A stretch of 49,122 nucleotides of DNA, taken from assembly GCA_023246095.1 (NCBI GenBank), contig JAHFJA010000006.1:1-49122 (forward strand), in the 5' to 3' direction. Below the pieces are notes generated by a model that did no database searches, was not told the DNA's origin, and saw only the letters and a program-made list of their open reading frames with translations. Every line of letters begins with the position of its first letter. Position 1 is the first letter of the stretch. This document shows, in pieces, positions 26,492 through 36,392 of this stretch. This DNA is from a bacterium (lineage in GTDB: Bacteria; Patescibacteriota; Patescibacteriia; JACQRZ01). The position numbers and the translations under genes were made by a program.

Positions 26492-28387
26492 ATGATGTTT
26501 AAAACAAAAAAATTGAGCGCGACACAGTTAAAACAAGGAATAGAGTCAATTTATGACTCTTCGGACCATATCGGGAATGATGTAAGTATAATCAAGCCGT
26601 CAAAGAGCAGGAGACGATGGTGGATTATAGCTATTGTTGCACTTTTGTTAGCGTGTGCAATTACTACGTGGTTAGGTTTCCGCGTTTTTAGTAATCATCA
26701 GCCATTTCATGAGGATAGGGTGTCTATAAAAATGGATGGGCCTCGCACTGTTGCCTCCAGTGAAGAAGTGACCTACACGATTGTCTATCGAAATGATGAT
26801 CCGAATCCGATGACTAAAGTCGTGATTACTGCTAGTTACCCGCAAGGATTTAGTGTTATCAGTACTGAACCCAGTGCAAGCAACTCGTTAAATAATCGTT
26901 GGGAGCAAGATTTTCTTAAAACAGGAGAGGTCGGAACTATCACCATCAAAGGACAATTGCGTGGAAATGAAGGGCAAGAACAAGCCCTAAAAGCAAATCT
27001 AACCTACGTACCTGCTAATTTTAACTCTCCGTTTAGTCAGGAAGATACCTTATTGGTTACTGTGCAATCTTCTTTGCTCCATTTACAAATACATGGTCCT
27101 GCGCAAGCGAACCCGGGTGATGAGGTGCAATATGAAATTACGTATGATGATTTTAGCTCTATTTATAAAAAAGATGATGTCCAGCTTCGTGTTACTTATC
27201 CAAAAGGATTTGCATTCAAAGAATCGGATCCAAAAGCAGATTTTGGTCAGGATGTTTGGACTTCTGTAGCTCTCCTGAAAGGTATCGATCCAAATACTCG
27301 ACAAGGGAAGGTAAGAATTAGTGGAACATTTAATCCTGAAAGTCCGTCGGGTACTGTTGGTTTTGGTGCAGTATTTGGCTATGGTCACGGAGATGTGTTT
27401 ACTCCTGAAAAAAATGAAACTACTTCAACAGAGATAACAAAGAGTGATTTGATTCTCCATTTGCGTGTTAATGACATGCCAACAAATCCAGTAGTAAACG
27501 TTGGAGAACCTCTTGGTGTTGTTTTGGATTATGAAAATACCGGTAAATATCCGCTGTCTGATGTGACGCTTGCAGTCAAAATGGAAGGTCCTTTCATTGA
27601 TTGGTCCACACTAAAAGACAGTAAGTCAGCAGAGTTTAGTAATGACTCACTTACTTGGTCGAAGGGAAAGACGATCTCCTTGGCTGATGTTGCTCCAGGA
27701 GCAAAAGGACAAGTCTCTTTTCATGTGTCGCTTCAAAATAGTGCAAGTATTGCGAATTTGATTAAAGGTGGTATGGTGGACGTGAATAAAGCGTTGGCAT
27801 TTAATGCTTCAGCACTGGCTACCTACACAGTAGCTCCGTATAAGGATAACTTACCAACCGGTGGAACAGTGGAAGCAAAAACAGGTGCAACTACCGTCAT
27901 GATAAATTCAGATTTGGCATTTGTTGCTCAAGCTCGATATTTTGATGATCAACAGACTCCTGTCGGATCGGGCCCTCTTCCTCCTCGTGTAGGTCAAACG
28001 ACCGTATATAGTATCTCGTGGAATCTCCAAAATACGCTTCATGATCTTGATCAAATCCGGGTGACGACTATTTTGCCCCCCGATGTTATGTGGTCAAGTC
28101 ATGAACGGGCTGATGTAGGCGCAATTGAATATGACGACGCTACGAGAAGTGTATCTTGGGTTATTGATCGCATGTCGGCCACTCAACCTGTATTAACGGC
28201 TGATTTTACTGTTTCTATCACTCCAGCGGCTACCTATGCGCAAAAATTGATTACATTAACTGGTGATTCCGGTGTAACGGCGAAAGATATGATTAATAAT
28301 AGTAGTGTTTCTCTTAAACGGCCATCATTGACTACAAACCTTGATTTTGATCCAGTGGGAAAAGGAAAAGGATTGGTCCAACCATGA
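26492..28387 (+). CDS. Membrane-anchored protein with tandem DUF11/Ig-like extracellular domains
   Basis: N-terminal TM, repeated beta-rich modules (VASSEEVTYTIVYRNDDPNPMTKVVITASYPQGF). Confidence 0.7.
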   Translation: MMFKTKKLSATQLKQGIESIYDSSDHIGNDVSIIKPSKSRRRWWIIAIVALLLACAITTWLGFRVFSNHQPFHEDRVSIKMDGPRTVASSEEVTYTIVYRNDDPNPMTKVVITASYPQGFSVISTEPSASNSLNNRWEQDFLKTGEVGTITIKGQLRGNEGQEQALKANLTYVPANFNSPFSQEDTLLVTVQSSLLHLQIHGPAQANPGDEVQYEITYDDFSSIYKKDDVQLRVTYPKGFAFKESDPKADFGQDVWTSVALLKGIDPNTRQGKVRISGTFNPESPSGTVGFGAVFGYGHGDVFTPEKNETTSTEITKSDLILHLRVNDMPTNPVVNVGEPLGVVLDYENTGKYPLSDVTLAVKMEGPFIDWSTLKDSKSAEFSNDSLTWSKGKTISLADVAPGAKGQVSFHVSLQNSASIANLIKGGMVDVNKALAFNASALATYTVAPYKDNLPTGGTVEAKTGATTVMINSDLAFVAQARYFDDQQTPVGSGPLPPRVGQTTVYSISWNLQNTLHDLDQIRVTTILPPDVMWSSHERADVGAIEYDDATRSVSWVIDRMSATQPVLTADFTVSITPAATYAQKLITLTGDSGVTAKDMINNSSVSLKRPSLTTNLDFDPVGKGKGLVQP

Positions 28388-28388
28388 T

Positions 28389-29837
28389 ATGATTAGAATA
28401 TTTAATACTGCCAGCGGAAAGAAGGAAGATTTTAGACCTATTCACGAAAAGAAAGTGGGCATGTATACCTGTGGCATGACAGTATATGATTATGCTCATA
28501 TCGGTCATGGTCGAAAGTATGTTGGGGACGATATAGTGCGACGAACTTTGCAGTATTTTGGCTATAGCATTAACCACGTACAAAATGTTACCGACGTTGG
28601 GCATTTAGTTTCCGACGAAGATTCAGGACAAGACAAGATGGAAAAAGGTGCTTTAAAGCACGGAAAATCCGTTTGGGAAGTAGCGGAATATTTTACTGAT
28701 CATTTCTACGCCTCCATGGATGCGTTGAACGTACTGCGTCCAACTATCATTTGTAAGGCAACTGAACATATTACAGAACAAGTTGATCTGGTGAAAACGC
28801 TCATGGAAAAAGGGGTCGCCTATGACACACCCGAAGCGGTGTATTTTGACGTAACAAAATTTCCCGACTACGGAAAGTTGTTTGGTCAAAAGCTTGAGGA
28901 TAAAAAAACCGCAGTGCGTGAAGAAGTACATACGGGTGAGTATAAGAAAAATCCTCGCGATTTTGTTTTGTGGTTCAAACGAGTAGGAAGATTTGAAAAT
29001 CATATCATGTACTGGCAAAGTCCGTGGGGGGATGGATTTCCGGGATGGCACATTGAGTGTTCAGCTATGAGCATGAAATACCTTGGCGAAACATTTGATA
29101 TTCATACGGGCGGTATTGATCATATTTCCATACATCACATAAACGAAATAGCCCAGAGTGAAGCGGCGACAGGGAAGACATTTGCACACTATTGGCTTCA
29201 CCATGCATTTTTGACAGTGGACAGTACAAAGATGAGCAAAAGCTTGGGAAACTATTTCACTGTCGAAGATGTTATACAAAAAGGATATGACCCTCTAGCG
29301 CTTCGTTTTTTTTACTTGTCAGCACACTATCGCCAGCAATTGAACTTTACTTGGGAGGCATTGAGTGGAGCCCAAGCGGGGTATAAAACTCTTTGCAATC
29401 TCGTGCGATATATTCTTGATAAAAAAAATGCAGCCAGCTCAGATGAAATAAGCCAGGCAGCTCAAGACTTTATTGATACTACTCACCTGCAATGGACTGA
29501 TGCAGTCTCTGATGATTTCAATATGCCACAAGCAGTAGCTGTCCTGTTTGAGTATCTTAAACGGATTAAAGATGAGGTCGAGTTATCAGGAGCAGATTAT
29601 GCCGCGCTTTATGATGAAGTTATCGCCCTCGATTCTATACTGGGATTAAAGTTGGATCACGTTAAGCTTGTTGATGAAGTTAACGCCCCACAACACGTGC
29701 TTACCTTAGTTAAAGAGAGGGAAGAGGCACGTCATGAAAAGAACTGGAACGAATCAGATCGTCTCCGAGAAGAAATCATTAGACAGGGGTTTAGTGTAGA
29801 AGATACGTCAGAAGGTCCTGTCATCCGTGTTGTATGA
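28389..29837 (+). CDS. cysS: Cysteinyl-tRNA synthetase
   Basis: [41 protein letters not shown]. Confidence 0.96.
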   Translation: MIRIFNTASGKKEDFRPIHEKKVGMYTCGMTVYDYAHIGHGRKYVGDDIVRRTLQYFGYSINHVQNVTDVGHLVSDEDSGQDKMEKGALKHGKSVWEVAEYFTDHFYASMDALNVLRPTIICKATEHITEQVDLVKTLMEKGVAYDTPEAVYFDVTKFPDYGKLFGQKLEDKKTAVREEVHTGEYKKNPRDFVLWFKRVGRFENHIMYWQSPWGDGFPGWHIECSAMSMKYLGETFDIHTGGIDHISIHHINEIAQSEAATGKTFAHYWLHHAFLTVDSTKMSKSLGNYFTVEDVIQKGYDPLALRFFYLSAHYRQQLNFTWEALSGAQAGYKTLCNLVRYILDKKNAASSDEISQAAQDFIDTTHLQWTDAVSDDFNMPQAVAVLFEYLKRIKDEVELSGADYAALYDEVIALDSILGLKLDHVKLVDEVNAPQHVLTLVKEREEARHEKNWNESDRLREEIIRQGFSVEDTSEGPVIRVV

Positions 29838-30871
29838 CCTACTATCTTGCTATCGCCGTAGCTTCTTTTATAATTAGTATATTGTGTACTGCTATAGTAC
29901 GCCGGATTTCATTACTCTTAAATATCACTGATAAGCCTGATGGTAAGCGTAAGATACATAAAGTGGCTACCCCATTGTGGGGAGGATTGGCTGTCTATAC
30001 TGCGGTATGGGGGACCGTCATTCTCTATTCTTTATTTGCGCCAACGGGTTTTCCAGAGATTATCGGGCGACATGTTGAGGTATCTGATCTTGGATATGTT
30101 GCATTGGGGGGATTTTTCATTCTTGTCGGAGGCATGCTTGACGATGTGTATAATCTTAGGCCGTGGCAGCAAATCATTTGGCCGATTGCAGCCGCAGGAA
30201 TTGTTGTAGGAGCAGGAATTGGCATTGAACATGTATCTAATCCTTTTGGGGGTACTATTGAGTTAGGAATACTCTCTTCTATTACAACGTTTATTTGGCT
30301 TTTAGTCGTCATGTATGCAACCAAACTACTTGATGGACTTGACGGTCTCGTATCAGGAGTGACGGTCATCAACGCGGGAATCATTGCTGTACTGAGTCTT
30401 TTCTTTTTTATAAATATTCCCACAGCGATATTAGCGGTAATTATCGCATCTTCATATGCAGGATTTTTGGTGTTTAACTTCCACCCAGCGTCGATATTTC
30501 TTGGCGAGTCAGGTAGTTTGCTCGCGGGATATTTTTTGGGAATCCTTGCGATTATTTCAGGAGCAAAACTAGCGACCACTATGTTGATATTAGGTATTCC
30601 AATACTGGATGCTGTGTGGGTGATTGCACGCCGAGTTTTTATTGAACATCGTTCCCCATTTCAAGCAGATCGTAAACACATCCATTTCCGTTTGCTTGAC
30701 GCTGGTTTTTCTCAACGGCAATCGGTATTGGTTCTCTATGTGTTGGCAGCCGTGTTTGGTGTCGCAGCTCTTTATTTACAAAGTACACAAAAATTAATTG
30801 GACTTATGTTTCTTGTCTTGGTTATGATGGGGTTGGGATGGTTAGTGCTTGACAGACAGCCTCGAAATTGA
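29834..30871 (+). CDS. MraY/WecA/TagO-type undecaprenyl-phosphate glycosyl-1-phosphate transferase
   Basis: TDKPDGKRKIHKVATPLWGGLAVY, GGMLDDVYNLRPWQQI, LLDGLDGLVSG, multiple TM. Confidence 0.92.
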   Translation: MTYYLAIAVASFIISILCTAIVRRISLLLNITDKPDGKRKIHKVATPLWGGLAVYTAVWGTVILYSLFAPTGFPEIIGRHVEVSDLGYVALGGFFILVGGMLDDVYNLRPWQQIIWPIAAAGIVVGAGIGIEHVSNPFGGTIELGILSSITTFIWLLVVMYATKLLDGLDGLVSGVTVINAGIIAVLSLFFFINIPTAILAVIIASSYAGFLVFNFHPASIFLGESGSLLAGYFLGILAIISGAKLATTMLILGIPILDAVWVIARRVFIEHRSPFQADRKHIHFRLLDAGFSQRQSVLVLYVLAAVFGVAALYLQSTQKLIGLMFLVLVMMGLGWLVLDRQPRN

Positions 30872-30913
30872 TATCGTCATTTCAATATAATTGTAGAAAA
30901 AGGAGGGGTCATA

Positions 30914-31255
30914 ATGGCTAAACCATTATATCCAGAATACTTAAATGAGGGATCAATCGATGCAGGGACTCAGGGTCCTGTTCGTTTTCTTCAACAGCTT
31001 CTCTGTTCCCTTGGTGTAAAGACTGAGGATGATAGAGATATCATTATTGATGGTGTATATGGAGAAGGAACGGCCTCCGCTGTAAGGATGCTCCAAAATG
31101 ACACTTTGGAAGTTGATCCGGACGGCAACTTCGGGCCTGCAACCCGTGAAGCCTTATACCGGGTAACAAGCATCGATGTAAATACTATTCCGGCAGTAGG
31201 TGATTGCACGGTAAGTGTGAAAATGCCGGATGTTGAAGCTTTGCAGAGATATTAA
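30914..31255 (+). CDS. Peptidoglycan-binding-domain-like small protein
   Basis: VRFLQQLLCSLG...DGVYGEGTASAVRMLQND...DGNFGPATREALY. Confidence 0.75.
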   Translation: MAKPLYPEYLNEGSIDAGTQGPVRFLQQLLCSLGVKTEDDRDIIIDGVYGEGTASAVRMLQNDTLEVDPDGNFGPATREALYRVTSIDVNTIPAVGDCTVSVKMPDVEALQRY

Positions 31256-31277
31256 CGTTCTTTAATTATTATTCTTG

Positions 31278-31312
31278 ACGCCACCTCATGAGGAGAGGAT
31301 TGGCGTTTTTTT
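31278..31312 (+). terminator. Rho-independent terminator
   Basis: ACGCCA...TGGCGTTTTTTT. Confidence 0.75.
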
Positions 31313-31321
31313 ATAGTACTC

Positions 31322-31349
31322 TTTACAAACTCTTAAACCTTGCTATAAT
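31322..31349 (+). promoter_or_regulatory. Sigma70-type promoter upstream of rplU
   Basis: TTTACA-N16-TATAAT. Confidence 0.65.
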
Positions 31350-31381
31350 AACGCAATACATGAATTTTCTTATAAATACGT

Positions 31382-31696
31382 ATGTTCGCAGTCATTCAAA
31401 CAGGCGGAAAACAATATATTGTAAAACAAGGAGATAAGCTTGAGATTGAAAAAATCGAAGGTGAACCTACTTCTGAGGTCACTTTTGATCAGGTTTTTCT
31501 TAAAAGTGATGAAGAGGGTAACGATGTAACTCTTGGCATGCCTGCTATTGCGGGTGCTTCGGTAAAAGCAACTATTCTTGAGCAGGGCAGGGGAGACAAG
31601 ATCGATATCATCAAATATAAGCCAAAAGTCCGTTACCGACGTAAAAACGGCCATCGTCAGCCATTTACAAAGGTTCAGATCACATCCATCGCGTAA
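31382..31696 (+). CDS. rplU: 50S ribosomal protein L21
   Basis: MFAVIQTGGKQYIVKQGDKLEIEKI...YKPKVRYRRKNGHRQPFTKVQI. Confidence 0.97.
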   Translation: MFAVIQTGGKQYIVKQGDKLEIEKIEGEPTSEVTFDQVFLKSDEEGNDVTLGMPAIAGASVKATILEQGRGDKIDIIKYKPKVRYRRKNGHRQPFTKVQITSIA

Positions 31697-31703
31697 GAAA
31701 CCG

Positions 31704-31728
31704 CAAAAGCCCCGAAAGGGGCTTTTTG
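31704..31728 (+). terminator. Rho-independent terminator after rplU
   Basis: AAAAGCCCCGAAAGGGGCTTTTT. Confidence 0.9.
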
Positions 31729-31756
31729 AGCAATTGAGATAGCTAGGTTTACAATT

Positions 31757-32359
31757 TTATACCTCTCTTCTTGCTTTTATCGCATCCGCCAGTGTAATTT
31801 CATCCGCATATTCAATATCCGCCCCCCTAGGCAGACCGCGTGCAAGACGGGTGAGTTTCATTCCGTATGGCATAAGCAACTTATAAAGATACAACCCCGT
31901 CGATTCTCCTTCGAGGTCAGGGTTAAACGCAAGGATGACTTCCTGAACTTTTTTTTCTGAGCGGGTGATACGTTCAACGAGTTCTTTGATTCGTAATCGA
32001 TCAGGAGTGATGCCATCGAGAATGTTTACATTGCCCCCCAGGATGTGATAAGCGCCTCGATATTCGCCCGTGCGCTCAAATGCTCCTACTTCATGGCTGA
32101 ATGCCACCACACAGATCGTTTCTTGGTCCCGAGTCGGATCACCACAAATATTACAGGGTGTTTTTTCAGCATAATTGAAACAGACCCGACATACAATAAT
32201 AGAGTCCTGGAGTTCCATGAGCGCTCGTGCAAAGCGAATAATATCTGCTGGCGGCTGACGCAAGAGGTAAAAAACAAACCGTTGTGCTGTTTTTTCGCCA
32301 ATACCAGGGAAGCGAGAAAATTGGTCAATGAGAAAACGAAGGGGGGCGGGATAGGACAT
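31757..32359 (-). CDS. recR: Recombination protein RecR
   Basis: LIDQFSRFPGIGEKTAQRFVFYLL, Cys4 zinc finger, YHILGGNVNILDGITPDRL. Confidence 0.96.
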   Translation of the reverse strand: MSYPAPLRFLIDQFSRFPGIGEKTAQRFVFYLLRQPPADIIRFARALMELQDSIIVCRVCFNYAEKTPCNICGDPTRDQETICVVAFSHEVGAFERTGEYRGAYHILGGNVNILDGITPDRLRIKELVERITRSEKKVQEVILAFNPDLEGESTGLYLYKLLMPYGMKLTRLARGLPRGADIEYADEITLADAIKARREV

Positions 32360-32367
32360 ACGTACTA

Positions 32368-33786
32368 CTAATTGAAGATATCAAATGAACCCCCTGTACT
32401 ACTGGTTGCTTCTTCGTTGGAGTGTTGTTGATCAAGGTTACGAAAACATGCGCGCTGTTCATCAAAGAAGAGATTCACAATTCCGGTCGGTCCATTGCGG
32501 TGTTTTGCAATATGGATTTCTGTAGTGTATTTATCTTGATCAGTCAGTTGGTCGGGACGATAGTTTCTGTCTGCGGCCTTACGATAAATAAATAGTACGA
32601 CGTCAGCATCTTGTTCGATAGATCCTGATTCGCGCAGGTGAGCCATTTTTGGAATAGCAGGCTTTGAAAGTTCCACAGCGCGGTTGAGCTGTGAGAGGGC
32701 AATGAGTGGTACATCGAGCTCGCGGGCTATAGATTTGAGACCACGACTGATTTCTGATACTTCTTGCGTACGGCCATCATTGCCTCCTGCTCGTCCTTCC
32801 ATAAGCTGCAAGTAGTCTAAAATAATCAAATCAAGTCCATGTTCGCTTTTAAGACGTCGCGCTTTTGTTCTGATCTCCATGATGTTGGCAGAAGGAGTAT
32901 CGTCGATAAAAATCTTTGCCTGAGAAAGTTGGTCGATAGCAGTACCGATGCGATTAAAGTCATCTGAATCAGGGCTGTCGGAGAGTTTTCCTGTACGCAT
33001 TTTCCATAGATCAACGCCTGCTTGCGCACAAATCATACGATCAACAAGTTGATCCTTTGACATTTCCAAGCTAAAAAATCCGACTGACGCACCACCCATG
33101 AGTGCAGCATTGCGAGCAAGGTCAAGCGCAAATGAGGTTTTACCAACACTGGGACGAGCGGCAAGAATAAGAAGGTCAGATCGTTGTAATCCCGCAAGAC
33201 TTTTATCAAGGTCAATAAAGCCGGTCGTAATACCACGCAGTTTCCCTTTTTCCTTGTGCATTTCATCAATGCGTTCAAAGGCATCGGTTAACACTTCACT
33301 GATTGAAGTAAATGCCTTTTTCAACAACCGTTGTGAAACACCAAAAACACTTCGTTCGGCACTATCAAGAGTTACTTCCACATCATTTTCTTCCTCAAAT
33401 GACATTTTCATGATATCCGACGCGGCTGCTTGCAAACGGCGCAGGGTAGATTTTTTTTGTACGATTTCAGCGTAATGAACGACATTGCTTGATGTGGGGA
33501 CGCTGTTGGCAAGCCCTATTAAATAACTGCGTCCTCCAATCATTTCGAGTTGCTTTTTTTCATCCAAACGGTTGCCAAGGCTAAGTAGATCGATGGGGTC
33601 ATGTTTACTATAAAGGTCCAGCATGGCGCCAAAAATGATCCGGTGGATGTCCTTGTAGTAGTCCTCATCAGTGATCATGTCAGCTATTTTGTGGATCGCT
33701 TCTTTGTCAATCAAAAGAGCTCCGAGAAGTGATTGCTCGGCGTCTACACTATGAGGGGGGATACGATCCATCAATTCAGTTGCCAT
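32368..33786 (-). CDS. dnaB: Replicative DNA helicase DnaB
   Basis: MDRIPPHSVDAEQSLLGALLID, LAARPSVGKTSFALDLARNAA Walker A; likely start MATELMDRIPP. Confidence 0.97.
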   Translation of the reverse strand: MATELMDRIPPHSVDAEQSLLGALLIDKEAIHKIADMITDEDYYKDIHRIIFGAMLDLYSKHDPIDLLSLGNRLDEKKQLEMIGGRSYLIGLANSVPTSSNVVHYAEIVQKKSTLRRLQAAASDIMKMSFEEENDVEVTLDSAERSVFGVSQRLLKKAFTSISEVLTDAFERIDEMHKEKGKLRGITTGFIDLDKSLAGLQRSDLLILAARPSVGKTSFALDLARNAALMGGASVGFFSLEMSKDQLVDRMICAQAGVDLWKMRTGKLSDSPDSDDFNRIGTAIDQLSQAKIFIDDTPSANIMEIRTKARRLKSEHGLDLIILDYLQLMEGRAGGNDGRTQEVSEISRGLKSIARELDVPLIALSQLNRAVELSKPAIPKMAHLRESGSIEQDADVVLFIYRKAADRNYRPDQLTDQDKYTTEIHIAKHRNGPTGIVNLFFDEQRACFRNLDQQHSNEEATSSTGGSFDIFN

Positions 33787-34007
33787 AGGGTACAAAATAG
33801 AAGGCGCTGTTATTGTAGGGCAAGCGAGCGGGGGGCGCAATGGTGTGTTCCAAACCTTACCCAAAAGGGTACCCCTAGGGCATCTCCGGACTACCGCCTA
33901 CGATATCTACGAGCTTCCGCTCTATGACTTGCCATTTTGCCTTATTTATTGTTAAATATAGGGGCAATATGGGAAGGGCTATTCACGTGGCAACCCAGTT
34001 GTCATAT

Positions 34008-34083
34008 GCGCTCATAGCTCAATCGGTAGAGCAATGGCCTTTTAAGCCAGTGGTTGAAGGTTCAAGTCCTTCTGGGCGCACCA
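34008..34083 (+). tRNA. tRNA-Lys (anticodon TTT)
   Basis: Acceptor GCGCTCA/TGGGCGC, anticodon loop CTTTTAA, encoded CCA. Confidence 0.94.
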
Positions 34084-34139
34084 AAGTCTCATTTTTATAG
34101 GTTAAAAAAAATAAACATTCATATTTTGATATTTGAGTT

Positions 34140-35129
34140 ATGTCGATGGAGATGATGCCGACTGTTGAAAGCGCGGAGGAAGACCCGGAGATTTTTCGTT
34201 ATCGAATTGACGACGAAGCCTACGAACAAGCTGTTGAATTGTTTGGTGACCAGAAAAATGATTTTATTAATAATTGTGAGAAAGTTAGAGTTTCATTGCC
34301 GGAGCGACAGAAACAATCGGTTATTTGGATTAAGGACGCTATTTATGAAATGGCGGTTGGTTATGGGTCTGAACAAGCAGGTGGGTTTCAGACTGATTTT
34401 ATCCCAATGAAGCCACAGGATTATAAAAAACTTGGTTATGGTGAAAAATCCGCTGCTGGATTTATCTCGCCTCTTAATATCATAGTAATGTCGTACGACC
34501 CGTCACTCCAAGGTAGAAGTAATGATGCTGATTTTATACAAAGCACAAGCCATGAATTTCTCCATGCGTTTTCTTTTCAGAGACACCTTGCACATTCGAC
34601 AGAAAAAAATAATCAACAAAGGTCGCACATAAGCCCTGCTCGTATTGGACTGAGTACTTGGCATCCAAATTATCCCAAAAAACACAAAGAAGGAAAATTC
34701 AATGGTCTCAACGAAGCAATTACGGAGTCTCTCGCCAAGGATATTACTGACACAGTGATTAATCAACATGCCCGATATTTTGCTGGCACTGCATCCACGG
34801 GGTTGGTGAGAGACAATGATTTTTTGACTCAAAAAAACGCTGATGTATCACCTCAAGACGATTTTCGTTATTCTTATCCACGAGATAAGATGATTTATCA
34901 GAAAGAAATAAAGATTTTTGATGAGCTAGTGGAAGCAGTGGCGCAAAAAAGACCGGATTTAGGTAGTGCGGGTGTAAAAAAGTTGTTTTACGAAGCGTAT
35001 TTTGGGGACTCAATGGTAACATTAGGCAGGTTGATGGAAGAAACACTGGGCCGAGGTGCATTTCGTGTGATTGCAGAAGATTTTAAAAGCGTTAGACAAG
35101 ATTTACTTTATACAGGAAGAGACCTATAA
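34140..35129 (+). CDS. Hypothetical protein with HExxH zincin-like motif
   Basis: STSHEFLHAFSFQRHL; LNEAITESLAKDIT downstream. Confidence 0.55.
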   Translation: MSMEMMPTVESAEEDPEIFRYRIDDEAYEQAVELFGDQKNDFINNCEKVRVSLPERQKQSVIWIKDAIYEMAVGYGSEQAGGFQTDFIPMKPQDYKKLGYGEKSAAGFISPLNIIVMSYDPSLQGRSNDADFIQSTSHEFLHAFSFQRHLAHSTEKNNQQRSHISPARIGLSTWHPNYPKKHKEGKFNGLNEAITESLAKDITDTVINQHARYFAGTASTGLVRDNDFLTQKNADVSPQDDFRYSYPRDKMIYQKEIKIFDELVEAVAQKRPDLGSAGVKKLFYEAYFGDSMVTLGRLMEETLGRGAFRVIAEDFKSVRQDLLYTGRDL

Positions 35130-35173
35130 TTAACGATAGATCAATATTTTATATTTTCTAATTCTTCAGTTTT

Positions 35174-36337
35174 ATGGAACAAATGCAATCAGGCTCAATT
35201 TCGATTATTAATCTTCCAGGGACTGGCTCTTTGTTGTCACGGACTTGGTTAATTTATCAGCGACTGAGTAAATCACTTGTCTCATTGAGCATTGGTCTAG
35301 GCCTAACGTTTCTTGTATATCTTGGGGTTACATCGTTATTGAATTTCCTGGTCAAAGACTCGTCGCATAGTGCACAAGCGCTCATAGAAATTATAAATAC
35401 TCTTGTTCAGCTTGCATCGTGCTTTGCCTATGCGTACTTCTTTACCGCCATGTTGTTTGTTATCAAACATCGGGACGAAGCGGTTTTGACAATGAAGGAG
35501 GCACTTTTAAAAGCAAAGTCCACATACCGTTCTTTGCTCTGGATTGGCGTTGTTTCAGGGCTAGCGATATATGGAGGGGCGATTACGATGATATTGCCGC
35601 TCCTTATGTCAGTTTGGTTCTATTTCGCCGTATATGTTTTGGTTACAGAAGGTCTTCGGGGAACCGATGCACTCAACAAGAGTCGGTACCTTAGTCGAGG
35701 AAATTGGTTTGCTATTTTTGGTCGTTATCTTTCACTTGCCGCAATCATGGGGGTGATTGCTTTGGTCATTTATATGTTAAGTGCCATCCCTGCCGCGGGC
35801 GCTGTCGTGTTTATCGTCATGTTTGTTGTCTTTTTGTTGGCAGCACTTCCATTCTTTGCGATTTATGACTTCCTCCGATATGAAGATCTCGTCGAGTTGC
35901 CTCGTACTCAAGGATATCAGTCCTTTAGAGGCGAAAAACATTCAGTAACTTTTTTTGCGATTATTGGTCTTATTATCACGGTGGTTATGTGGATTGGTTC
36001 ACTGTTGACCTGTGTTCAGCGGACGAGTATAGCTAATAATGCAAAAGGTGCCGCCGCCGTTATCGTGTTGTCTATTGCACAGAATGCAAGCGTGAATCTT
36101 GAAGGTCTATCAAGTACCCTTGATAAAATGATTTACGTGTACCATCCTGATGTATGCCCTCTTCCGCCTCGACCCGCGTACGACTTGAAGAACACATACC
36201 CACCAACGAGCAGTAGCGGTACCAATAACTTGAATGGCGTTCCTGTCCCGAGTGCTACTATACCTACAACGCCAAGTAGTTACGACGATTACCTCAAAAC
36301 ACTTCCATCGAGCGCCATCACTCCGACAAATCCCTAA
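35174..36337 (+). CDS. Polytopic membrane protein with Pro/Thr-rich C-terminal tail
   Basis: Multiple hydrophobic helices. Confidence 0.65.
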   Translation: MEQMQSGSISIINLPGTGSLLSRTWLIYQRLSKSLVSLSIGLGLTFLVYLGVTSLLNFLVKDSSHSAQALIEIINTLVQLASCFAYAYFFTAMLFVIKHRDEAVLTMKEALLKAKSTYRSLLWIGVVSGLAIYGGAITMILPLLMSVWFYFAVYVLVTEGLRGTDALNKSRYLSRGNWFAIFGRYLSLAAIMGVIALVIYMLSAIPAAGAVVFIVMFVVFLLAALPFFAIYDFLRYEDLVELPRTQGYQSFRGEKHSVTFFAIIGLIITVVMWIGSLLTCVQRTSIANNAKGAAAVIVLSIAQNASVNLEGLSSTLDKMIYVYHPDVCPLPPRPAYDLKNTYPPTSSSGTNNLNGVPVPSATIPTTPSSYDDYLKTLPSSAITPTNP

Positions 36338-36392
36338 TTCAGAATGACCGAACACTGGCTCTGTATTCGGAGCCAGTGTTCTCTACTCGTTT

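Noticed and set aside
32368-33786. Intein in DnaB
   Set aside because: The sequence runs through Walker A and downstream motifs with normal length; no intein block motifs seen.
36350-36381. 12-bp perfect hairpin GAACACTGGCTC...GAGCCAGTGTTC as an intrinsic terminator
   Set aside because: Strong stem but no following T-tract; may be another structure, so not listed as a terminator.
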